Positions 1-7,118 of a DNA stretch of 64,000 nucleotides are shown here, piece by piece. Source of the DNA: Flavobacterium sp. CBA20B-1 (GTDB taxonomy: Bacteria; Bacteroidota; Bacteroidia; Flavobacteriales; Flavobacteriaceae); the NCBI RefSeq assembly GCF_028473145.1, contig NZ_CP092370.1:1488001-1552000 (forward strand). The letters are read 5' to 3'. Below the pieces are notes generated by a model that searched no databases, had not been told where the DNA came from, and worked only from the letters and a program-made list of their open reading frames with translations. Numbering within the stretch: the first letter of the stretch is position 1; the number at the start of each line of letters is the position of its first letter. The position numbers were made by a program, and so were the translations under genes.

Positions 1-2016
1 TGTATTATTAAAATCTTTGTATAGTTTGTAAGCGTTAACACCTACTTGCATTTCTTCTTTTAAAGCAGATTTACGTCCATAACCAAACGCTAAACCTACA
101 GTTCCTTTTGCCTGACCTGGTTGAATAAATGCTGGAACGTTTTCTAAAACAGCATCACCTACTTTTAAAGTAACATAAGAGCCGTTTAATCCTCCGTTTG
201 CAACATTATAATTTTCTATTCCCCAAGCTTCTGCATCGGCTTTAGAAACGGTTAAATAGTTATCCCAAGACACGCGTGTGATTGGATCTGGAAACTCTTG
301 CAACCATGGATTGTTTGCTTGCTGTCCGTCTCCCATTCCTGTTTTAGAATACAATACCAATTCCACACCAGCAGTTTTCTTAGTAGCAGCTAAAGCAGAT
401 GCAGCCCCACCAAAATCTGCAGATGCGCTTACCGAACCTGTAACTTCAGTTGCAGAAAAACCATCGTGAACAATTTGATTCCACGTTTTTCCGTTGGTTA
501 AACTTGCGCTTGATGCTTTTAAATAATCGTAGTATGATTCTGTTTTTCCTAACCAAGATAATAAACCTTCTTGGAATTGTTTGGTATTAAATAGCGGACG
601 AATGGTTGGCTGTGTAATGGAATAATGGCCCTTACGCATTTGAACATCGCCCCATGATTCTAAATAATGTGGTGCAGCAGCAGCTATTGTAGTTAGTGAT
701 GCGGTTTCGTCTTCACGCAATGTGAACGATGCAGAAAGTTTGACTTTTTTCAAACCTTCAGCAAAGGCAGCACCATTGAATAATGAATAAACAGGGTTTA
801 CGCCACTCATAATTAAAGTGTGTACCGCACCTGCATTCATATCTTGCACTAACTGTGCTACTTCTTTATTGTTACCACCGCGGATGTATTTAGGTTGCGC
901 TGGGTTAAATGCTGCTGAATTCAATGCTTGGTTGATTGCAAACACTAATAATTGTGCGTTTACATCATCTAAACCTGAAACCAATACACCAGCACTACCT
1001 GCGGCTTTTAATTGTTGAGCTGCTTTTGTAACTTCTGCATCGGCAGCGGTATTTGCAACTGAAACAGCGTTACCAGTAACAATGTTGTATATTTTAACTA
1101 AAGCTAATTTTTGTTCTGCAACTGTTAACGGAATTCGTTTGTCTGCATTTGCACCCGCCAAAGACATATTTGCTTCGATCTGGATGTGTTTAGACATTTT
1201 TCCGTTTTTAGGAACGCGGCCTTTAGCGTATTCGCTATCGTATCCGCCACCTTGCCAATCTCCTAAGAAATCTGCGCCAACAGAAACTATTACATCTGCT
1301 TTTCCAAAATTGTAATCAGCCAATGCACGTTCGCCATAAGCTTGTTGGTATGCATCTAAAGCAGCGTCAGATCCTACTGCATCATGCACAATATGCTTTG
1401 CTGTTGGATAAGCAGCTTTAAATTCTGCGATTAGTTTATCAGTAGAAGGCGAAGCCATTGTGTTTGTTAACAAAACAATCTGACCTGTTGCACTTGCTAA
1501 GCTTGCTTTTATTTTTTGATCAACCTCTGACCATGAAGCTTCTTTACCTTCAATTTTAGGTTGCTTTAAGCGTAAACTATCATATAAAGATAATACAGAT
1601 GCATGTACACGTGCGTTTGCACCTGTTAATGCGTTCTCCATAAAGTTGTTCTCTACCTTAATAGGACGACCTTCACGTGTTTTAATCAACACGTTAACGA
1701 AATCAAAACCATCAGCCACTGTAGTTGCATAGTAATCTGCAATTCCAGGAATAATTTCTTCTGGTTGGAATACATAAGGAATCGACTTTTTCACTGGTCC
1801 TTCACAAGCTGCTAAAGAAGCTGCAGCTGTAGAAAACCCAACATATTTCAAAAAGTCTCTACGAGATGTTGATGAAGAAGACAATGTATTTTTGTCACCA
1901 AGAAAATCCTCTGTTGGAATTTCTTCAACAAACTCATTGTTTCTTAGCGTCTCAACAATAGAACTGTTCTCGTTAAGCTCCTCAACACTTTTCCAGTATT
2001 TTTTGTTTGATGCCAT
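1..2016 (-). CDS. actB: Alternative Complex III subunit ActB (partial, 3' end outside window)
   Basis: This is the N-terminal 672 residues of a TAT-variant-translocated molybdopterin-oxidoreductase-like protein. It starts at the ATG at 2016 and stays open to base 1. Around residues 55-60 it carries an SRRDFLK motif, followed by a short hydrophobic stretch ending in a cysteine; this is the aberrant Tat/lipoprotein leader typical of ActB. The long middle part resembles the molybdopterin-binding fold. In known Alternative Complex III, ActB lacks the cofactor in this domain and has Fe-S clusters in a C-terminal ferredoxin domain, which lies beyond the window. The complex oxidises menaquinol and passes electrons towards cytochrome oxidase. 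The cytochrome subunit actA ends 29 bases upstream in the same direction, which supports the call. Function is from family knowledge; the motif, length and neighbour are seen. Confidence 0.9.
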   Translation of the reverse strand, partial: MASNKKYWKSVEELNENSSIVETLRNNEFVEEIPTEDFLGDKNTLSSSSTSRRDFLKYVGFSTAAASLAACEGPVKKSIPYVFQPEEIIPGIADYYATTVADGFDFVNVLIKTREGRPIKVENNFMENALTGANARVHASVLSLYDSLRLKQPKIEGKEASWSEVDQKIKASLASATGQIVLLTNTMASPSTDKLIAEFKAAYPTAKHIVHDAVGSDAALDAYQQAYGERALADYNFGKADVIVSVGADFLGDWQGGGYDSEYAKGRVPKNGKMSKHIQIEANMSLAGANADKRIPLTVAEQKLALVKIYNIVTGNAVSVANTAADAEVTKAAQQLKAAGSAGVLVSGLDDVNAQLLVFAINQALNSAAFNPAQPKYIRGGNNKEVAQLVQDMNAGAVHTLIMSGVNPVYSLFNGAAFAEGLKKVKLSASFTLREDETASLTTIAAAAPHYLESWGDVQMRKGHYSITQPTIRPLFNTKQFQEGLLSWLGKTESYYDYLKASSASLTNGKTWNQIVHDGFSATEVTGSVSASADFGGAASALAATKKTAGVELVLYSKTGMGDGQQANNPWLQEFPDPITRVSWDNYLTVSKADAEAWGIENYNVANGGLNGSYVTLKVGDAVLENVPAFIQPGQAKGTVGLAFGYGRKSALKEEMQVGVNAYKLYKDFNNT

Positions 2017-2045
2017 TGTATATATATTAGCTTCTTAAATTATTA

Positions 2046-3317
2046 TTAATAGTGACATTTACCACACTCTAAACCACCTAACTGTGCTGCTGTTAATTTC
2101 TCAACACCATATTTCTTAGATAATTCTTCGTGAATCTTAGCGTAGTATTCGTTGTCTTTTACGTTTACTTCTGTTTCACGGTGACAATTCACACACCATC
2201 CCATTGTTAAAGGCGAATGTTGCTTCATGATCTCCATTGTTTCAACCGGTCCGTGACAAGTTTGACATTCTAAACCTGCAACAGAGACGTGCTGTGAGTG
2301 GTTAAAGTACACAAAGTCAGGTAAATTATGAATACGAACCCATTTTACTGGTTTTTCTTTACCTGTGTATGATTGCGTTGCAGGATCCCATCCTACTGCA
2401 TCGTATATTTTCTTGATTTCTGCGGTATAGAATTCTTTGCTGTAATCAACGTAAGTAGAATCAGGACTACCTGTAAATTCAGAAATATTCTTGTGACAGT
2501 TCATACAAACGTTCATTGAAGGAATTCCCGAAGTTTTAGATGTACGTGCCGACGAGTGACAATATTTACAATCGATACCGTTTTCACCAGCATGTATTTT
2601 GTGCGAGAAGTGAATTGGCTGAATTGGCTCATAGTTTTGATCTACTCCAATTTGCATCATATAACCAAATGCAAAATACGCACCTGCCAACATTAACACA
2701 ATTACAGAAGTGATTACTAAGAACTGATTTTTAACGAATGCTTTCCAGATTGGCAACGATTTTGTTTCGTTTGCAGTAAGCAAGTTGTTTTTGTCAGCAA
2801 CCTTGTTCAACACTCGTCTTACCAAGATAAGCATTACTACCAACATTGCAAGCACAACAACCAACGCCCCTAAAACAATCATTTCAGAAACACCACCTCC
2901 GCTAGCTGCTGCACCACTTTCTGGCGTTTTTGCAACGGTTGGTTCCGGTTTTGGCTCTGATGTATAAGCAAGGATATTATCAATATCTTCATCAGATAAA
3001 TTTGGAAACGAGTTCATTGGAACTTTATTCCATTCGTTAAATAATTTAACAGCATCAGCATCACCAGATTTGATTAAACCTGAACTGTCTTTAATCCATT
3101 TATGCAACCAATCTGAAGATCGACGCTCTGCCACACCTCTTAAGGCAGGTCCGGTAGAATTAGCGTCAAGCTTATGACAAGCTGCACAATTTGCATTAAA
3201 TAACTCTTTACCTTTTGCTGCATCTTGCGCAAAAGACCCTGTAGAAAATGTTAACACAAATGTTAAACACAAGAAAAGAATCCTTGAAAACGAAGTATGG
3301 CTACCCACTTTTTTCAT
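2046..3317 (-). CDS. actA: Alternative Complex III multihaem cytochrome c subunit ActA
   Basis: The product is a 423-residue periplasmic cytochrome that moves electrons from the quinol site of Alternative Complex III. I start it at the ATG at 3317, which gives a standard signal peptide ending in FAQ; the open frame begins seven codons earlier only at a TTG. Six CxxCH haem-binding motifs are visible: CAACH near residue 35 in an N-terminal monohaem domain, then CKYCH, CMNCH, CQTCH, CVNCH and finally CGKCH at the extreme C-terminus. One or two hydrophobic segments separate the monohaem domain (about residues 130-155) from the pentahaem part (about 190-210). It precedes actB with a 29-base gap, so the two are probably one operon. 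The fused monohaem domain means this chain alone could hold six haems. Confidence 0.9.
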   Translation of the reverse strand: MKKVGSHTSFSRILFLCLTFVLTFSTGSFAQDAAKGKELFNANCAACHKLDANSTGPALRGVAERRSSDWLHKWIKDSSGLIKSGDADAVKLFNEWNKVPMNSFPNLSDEDIDNILAYTSEPKPEPTVAKTPESGAAASGGGVSEMIVLGALVVVLAMLVVMLILVRRVLNKVADKNNLLTANETKSLPIWKAFVKNQFLVITSVIVLMLAGAYFAFGYMMQIGVDQNYEPIQPIHFSHKIHAGENGIDCKYCHSSARTSKTSGIPSMNVCMNCHKNISEFTGSPDSTYVDYSKEFYTAEIKKIYDAVGWDPATQSYTGKEKPVKWVRIHNLPDFVYFNHSQHVSVAGLECQTCHGPVETMEIMKQHSPLTMGWCVNCHRETEVNVKDNEYYAKIHEELSKKYGVEKLTAAQLGGLECGKCHY

Positions 3318-3511
3318 AGTTAAAAAAATGATTATCAACTAATTTTGGTATGTATTTTTCTATGTTTTACACACAGAACACACGATACCCTATTTATAAA
3401 CTCCGACAAAAATACAACATAAGACGCAGTAAATAAAGCCTAATAAATACCAAAACTTAATTTATAATAATTCTAAATAAAAACTTAAAGCATGGTTTAG
3501 GGATAATTTTT

Positions 3512-3519
3512 TAAATTTG
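3512..3519 (+). promoter_or_regulatory. -7 promoter box for the SPOR-like gene
   Basis: TAAATTTG matches the Bacteroidota TAnnTTTG -7 consensus and lies 18 bases before the ATG at 3538. It covers the TTG at 3517 that would otherwise extend the reading frame, so it decides the start. Confidence 0.55.
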
Positions 3520-3537
3520 TTCAAAAATTTACTCATT

Positions 3538-3927
3538 ATGAAGAATTTAAGAACTCATAAGGTTTTTATTATATTTATTTTAACATTTCTGTTTCATCAA
3601 AAATCGGTTGCACAAATTACTATAATTGAAAACAGCGAACAAAAAACCATTGATTTGCTTTTGGAGCGAAAAATGAATCAAAACAATCAGTTTTCGTTGT
3701 ACACCAATTATTCTGTACAATTAAAAAATGGTTTGAAAGAAGAAGCAGAAGCTGTTTATAGGGAATTCACCACCGAATATCCGCAAATTGACGCTACTAT
3801 TATTTTTGCCAATCCAAAATTTAAAGTGGTTGTTGGTAATTTTAAAAATAAAATTGAAGCAGAAAACCTATTAAAAAAAATCAATTACAAATATCCCGAT
3901 GCATTTGTAGTAAAATTAAAGCATTAA
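3538..3927 (+). CDS. small exported SPOR-like protein
   Basis: This 129-residue protein has an N-terminal signal peptide (hydrophobic core FIIFILTFLF, likely cleavage after VAQ). Its C-terminal half has the repeat-like pattern of a SPOR/sporulation-related domain: an YSVQL strand, a residue run with a helix, then a VVGNF strand followed by a KNKIEAENLL helix. SPOR domains bind denuded peptidoglycan glycan strands, so a periplasmic envelope role is plausible. I start at the ATG at 3538 because the upstream TTG lies within a -7 promoter box. It stands alone, converging on the SPFH-tail gene across a shared terminator. The family assignment is from pattern reading and is moderately secure. Confidence 0.6.
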   Translation: MKNLRTHKVFIIFILTFLFHQKSVAQITIIENSEQKTIDLLLERKMNQNNQFSLYTNYSVQLKNGLKEEAEAVYREFTTEYPQIDATIIFANPKFKVVVGNFKNKIEAENLLKKINYKYPDAFVVKLKH

Positions 3928-3958
3928 AAAAACAGCACTCTTGAGTGCTGTTTTTTTT
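3926..3958. terminator. bidirectional terminator between convergent genes
   Basis: The stem AACAGCACTC / GAGTGCTGTT is flanked by A-tracts on one side and T-tracts on the other, so it can end transcription from both the SPOR-like gene and the minus-strand gene at 3977-4396. Confidence 0.8.
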
Positions 3959-3976
3959 ATACATCTAACGATTTCA

Positions 3977-4396
3977 TCAATTATCAGAAAAAACCGTTTT
4001 GGGTGTTTTTTTGGTGCTTACATCCATCACAGGAACCAATCCTTCCGAAGGCATGTAAATGATTTGCGGCAAATCGCCTTTATCTGCCAATTTTTCTAAT
4101 GTTCTAATAAACAAATACTGGTTATAGGTGCTGTTCAGCGTGCCGTTTTCCAACTTCATTGCTTCTGCCATTCCTTTTGCGCGTTCAATTTCGGCTTGTG
4201 CATTCAGTTTTTCGGCTTCTAAACGGGCTTTGGCTTCTTCGATTAAAATTTTTCTGTTTTGTTCTGCTTTTGCCATTTCGGCTTTTCCAGCCATTTCTTG
4301 TTGCCATACATTATACACCGGCAACCCAACCATTAAAGCCAAAATTAAAATTCCTATTCCAAGAATAATTGCAACTAATGTTTTTGTACTTTTCAT
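3977..4396 (-). CDS. membrane-anchored coiled-coil protein resembling the tail of an SPFH/prohibitin protein
   Basis: The 139-residue product has one N-terminal membrane segment (about residues 8-28), then a charged helical stretch rich in Ala, Glu and Lys (about 34-85, containing EAKARLEAEKLNAQAEIERA). A C-terminal part reads like the end of prohibitin/band-7 proteins (YLFIRTLEKLADKG, then IIYMPSEGLVPVM). The SPFH domain that normally lies between membrane segment and coiled coil is absent. In the family the C-terminal coiled coil drives oligomerisation of membrane scaffolds around proteases; whether this short form assembles with a full-length SPFH protein is inference. The start overlaps the upstream barrel gene by four bases (ATGA), which implies translational coupling. 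Confidence 0.5.
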   Translation of the reverse strand: MKSTKTLVAIILGIGILILALMVGLPVYNVWQQEMAGKAEMAKAEQNRKILIEEAKARLEAEKLNAQAEIERAKGMAEAMKLENGTLNSTYNQYLFIRTLEKLADKGDLPQIIYMPSEGLVPVMDVSTKKTPKTVFSDN

Positions 4397-5037
4397 AAAT
4401 TATCTAATGCTCCTTTTATTGTGAAACCTAAAGATACAACATAATTTCTAAAATCGCTCGGTTTTGTAAAATCGCCCGCTCCAAAAGCAAATTGATAGCC
4501 GGCATTTCCGGTAACATAAAGCGAAGTGTGGCTCTTTGTTTCGATATTTGCAATCTTCACAGCAAAATCAATATGAGGAGTGAGCAAAAAATAGGCATCG
4601 CGGTTCAATCGAACAGGTGTTTTAATAACAGTTGTCACACCTGTATCTTCATTATAATACTCATCTATTTTCAATTGATTTTTATCGCGCAAGGTGCTGA
4701 ACGAAAGCCCGGGTGCGATACCCATTCCTATTTGAAACTTGTCTTTATTAACCACATCATACTGCACTGGCACATTAATTCCCAAATAATGCACCAATGA
4801 ATTATTGGTTTCATAACCAAAACCGTGCGTAAATTTATCGTTTGTATAAACATAATTGTTTCCAACAGAGAAAACATCGGTAAGATAATATCTTAAACCG
4901 ACTTCGGCTCCTAAACGGTAGTTGTTAAAAACCGGTAAAACAGTTGCCTTGGCAGTAAACGCCAAATCGTTTTGTTGTGATTGCGCAAACGTTATTTGTC
5001 CAAATAAAAAGGCTGCTAAAAGTAGTAAATGTTTCAT
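4393..5037 (-). CDS. outer-membrane beta-barrel protein
   Basis: The 214-residue protein has a clear signal peptide (MKHLLLLAAFLFGQITFAQ) and alternating hydrophobic/polar strands throughout, with Tyr/Phe-rich turns and a last strand containing VSLGFTIKG. This is the usual appearance of small eight-stranded porin-like barrels in Bacteroidota. The substrate is unknown. Its stop overlaps the ATG of the SPFH-tail gene, so the pair is probably co-transcribed from a promoter in 5040-5080, just after the terminator that ends the leuS unit. Confidence 0.65.
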   Translation of the reverse strand: MKHLLLLAAFLFGQITFAQSQQNDLAFTAKATVLPVFNNYRLGAEVGLRYYLTDVFSVGNNYVYTNDKFTHGFGYETNNSLVHYLGINVPVQYDVVNKDKFQIGMGIAPGLSFSTLRDKNQLKIDEYYNEDTGVTTVIKTPVRLNRDAYFLLTPHIDFAVKIANIETKSHTSLYVTGNAGYQFAFGAGDFTKPSDFRNYVVSLGFTIKGALDNL

Positions 5038-5081
5038 AATGCTAGATTTTCTTCTGCCAACACAAAAAGTAAGCCAAAAAG

Positions 5082-5113
5082 AAAACCGCTCGGTTTATTG
5101 AGCGGTTTTGTAT
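5082..5113 (-). terminator. terminator of the leuS transcription unit
   Basis: The stem AAAACCGCTC / GAGCGGTTTT is followed on the minus strand by a T-rich run. It sits just beyond the relic leuS tail, so it is probably the original leuS terminator. Confidence 0.75.
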
Positions 5114-5143
5114 AAAAATAATCTGTGAATCTGTGGCAATCAA

Positions 5144-5278
5144 TTAAAACCCAGCCAAATTGATGATTTTCCCAGGAACGATAATTACTTTCTTAGGCGT
5201 TTTACCGTCTAATTGTGCAATAGTACGTTCATCATTCATAATGATTTCTTCGATTTGTGCTGCGGTTAAATCTAAAGG
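5144..5278 (-). pseudogene. relic second copy of the leuS 3' end
   Basis: Read on the minus strand this segment encodes the last ~44 residues of LeuS (PLDLTAAQIEEIIMNDER..., VIIVPGKIINLAGF, stop at 5144-5146) but has no start and no gene body. Bases 5161-5278 align without gaps to 7001-7118 inside the intact leuS. I count 12 differences in 118; the stretch furthest from the stop is identical over about 40 bases and similarity stops abruptly at 5278/7118. The relic lies directly before the leuS-type terminator, so it is most likely the ancestral leuS end, displaced when the DUF262 gene arrived. Confidence 0.85.
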
Positions 5279-5291
5279 CTTAAACTACTAT

Positions 5292-6977
5292 TTATTCTAA
5301 CTGCTGAATCCTCCATACACTTTTTGCATATCTAGCTAACTCTTTTTGCCTTGAAATTATTTTACTCTCTGTCCATGTCTCATTTTCTTGACAAAGCTTT
5401 TGTGTCAATTTAGAGTTGCTTTTAATAAGATATTGTTTTTTTAATTCAAAACTTGAATTTTCAACATCTTTATTCAAGCTCTTTTCAAGCAATGTTAAAT
5501 TTCCTATCCTAAATATTGATCGATTAATCTCCTCGTCAGAAAATTGATACCAATCATTGTTTGGATTCTCAGGCAGTATATGCTCTATAGTATAAATATC
5601 ACTATCATAAGGAATATCATTTGCAAAAATTTTCCTTTCTATACTACCAAAAATGTATTTAACAATTTTATGATTTCTTGTAGTTCTTTTGAATGACTTG
5701 GAAGAGAATGATTGCTCAAAGTCATTATCAGAAACATAAATTGATTTTAGTAAATCCAAACTAAAATTATGCTTTTCTTTGATTTCTAAAGCCAATTTAT
5801 TATAAACATCCTCTAACTCATTAGGATTCAAACCACTTATGACATTGTATCTAAAAGAAATAACAGAGCAATATTTAACTAGTTTTATAAAATTTTCGAT
5901 AGCTAAATTTTGATAACCTATCAAGAAAAGAGAAAATGTTTGTCTGACTTGAAATAATTTCAACTCTTCAAGTGCTTTTATCAATTCATTTTTATTTTCC
6001 CACAATACATCATTTGGGTTTTGAATAGCAATAAATACATCCGCATTTTTATCCAATTCTCTTATTAATTCAAAAGCTTGGGCTTTATTTATTATTGTTT
6101 TTTTTATGGTTTTAAATAAATTATTTTTTCTTACAATTTTATTTCTACTATTCCAATAATATCTTAAATAATCTTCAAATTTATTCGAACTTAATTTCCC
6201 TATCACTTTACTCCATAATTTCTCTAACTCCTCAATTTCAGACACATGAGGATTCGTTTCATCCACAAGCGAAAACAAATGATTCTTTAATAAATCAGAA
6301 GATGATAATTGAACACCACGAGCATTCAATGTTTCGAAGACCTTAAAGGCATTTAATTGATCTGTAACTTCAATTACTGTAAATGATATCTTATCAACTA
6401 TTGTATCAATAAAACTAGCCAATTCAACACCATTTTTAAACTGCTTTCTTACCTTATCATAAAACCATTCAAAGCAACTTCTCATCTGCTTTTCTGAAGA
6501 ATTAGTGTTTCTTATTGGCAAGTCTTTTAACAAGACTAAATGCTGTCTATAATAATCATCACTATTTCTATTAAGTTTAATCTTATTATCAGAGATTAAT
6601 GTTACGGGATTTACATAACCGATATAACTATTTAGTAAAGTTTCCTTTCTTATTAAATTATCATCTCTATCTATATCTTGATTGACTAAATCATCTAAGC
6701 ATTTTAATACTGAGAGAATCAACAAACTCATCGTAGTCAAACGTTGTTGCCCATCAATTATAGAAAAATTTTTATTATTTGATGTTTGTAAAACCAAATA
6801 CCCCATGTAATGCTCAATCTCTTCATTTTCAATTAACGACATTAAGTCAAACCACAAATCATCCCATTGTTCTGTTTCCCATGAATAATCTCTTTGAAAT
6901 TTGGGAATTTCATATCGCAACCCATTACCCATCAATTGGCGATAAGTTTTGTTAGAGGTATCTTGAATTCCTTTCAT
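5292..6977 (-). CDS. DUF262/DUF1524 (GmrSD-like) defence-type nuclease
   Basis: The 561-residue protein has the two halves of single-chain GmrSD-type enzymes. The N-terminal DUF262 domain shows the IPKFQRDYSW motif near residue 23 and DGQQRLTTM near residue 76, the ParB/Srx-like nucleotide-binding site. The C-terminal DUF1524 domain shows IEHILPENPNNDW and GNLTLLEKSLN (about residues 465-500), the His-Me finger (HNH) nuclease core. Known relatives restrict modified phage DNA as type IV enzymes or act in other anti-phage systems; the target here is unknown. The gene starts nine bases after the leuS stop in the same direction, so it probably rides on leuS transcription. It is visibly more AT-rich than leuS and is bracketed by two copies of the leuS 3' end, a sign of transfer. 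Confidence 0.85.
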   Translation of the reverse strand: MKGIQDTSNKTYRQLMGNGLRYEIPKFQRDYSWETEQWDDLWFDLMSLIENEEIEHYMGYLVLQTSNNKNFSIIDGQQRLTTMSLLILSVLKCLDDLVNQDIDRDDNLIRKETLLNSYIGYVNPVTLISDNKIKLNRNSDDYYRQHLVLLKDLPIRNTNSSEKQMRSCFEWFYDKVRKQFKNGVELASFIDTIVDKISFTVIEVTDQLNAFKVFETLNARGVQLSSSDLLKNHLFSLVDETNPHVSEIEELEKLWSKVIGKLSSNKFEDYLRYYWNSRNKIVRKNNLFKTIKKTIINKAQAFELIRELDKNADVFIAIQNPNDVLWENKNELIKALEELKLFQVRQTFSLFLIGYQNLAIENFIKLVKYCSVISFRYNVISGLNPNELEDVYNKLALEIKEKHNFSLDLLKSIYVSDNDFEQSFSSKSFKRTTRNHKIVKYIFGSIERKIFANDIPYDSDIYTIEHILPENPNNDWYQFSDEEINRSIFRIGNLTLLEKSLNKDVENSSFELKKQYLIKSNSKLTQKLCQENETWTESKIISRQKELARYAKSVWRIQQLE

Positions 6978-6986
6978 AATAATAAA

Positions 6987-7118
6987 TTATCCTACTAAGT
7001 TAATAATTTTCCCAGGAACGATAATTACTTTTTTAGGCGTTTTACCTTGTAATTGCGCTTGTGTGCGTTCATCGTTCATAATGATTTCTTCGATTTGTGC
7101 TGCGGTTAAATCTAAAGG
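6987..7118 (-). repeat. leuS 3'-end direct repeat, functional copy
   Basis: This is the in-use half of a direct repeat whose other half is at 5144-5278. The two copies frame the DUF262 gene, and many of the base differences fall at third codon positions, as expected of two alleles of the same gene end. Confidence 0.85.

Noticed and set aside
3517..3537. TTG start at 3517 for the SPOR-like gene
   Set aside because: It lies within the TAAATTTG -7 box and would add seven residues before a normal signal peptide; the ATG at 3538 is better.
5144..7118. The two leuS tail copies might be an assembly error
   Set aside because: The copies differ at 12 of 118 aligned bases and at their ends, which an assembly duplication would not produce.
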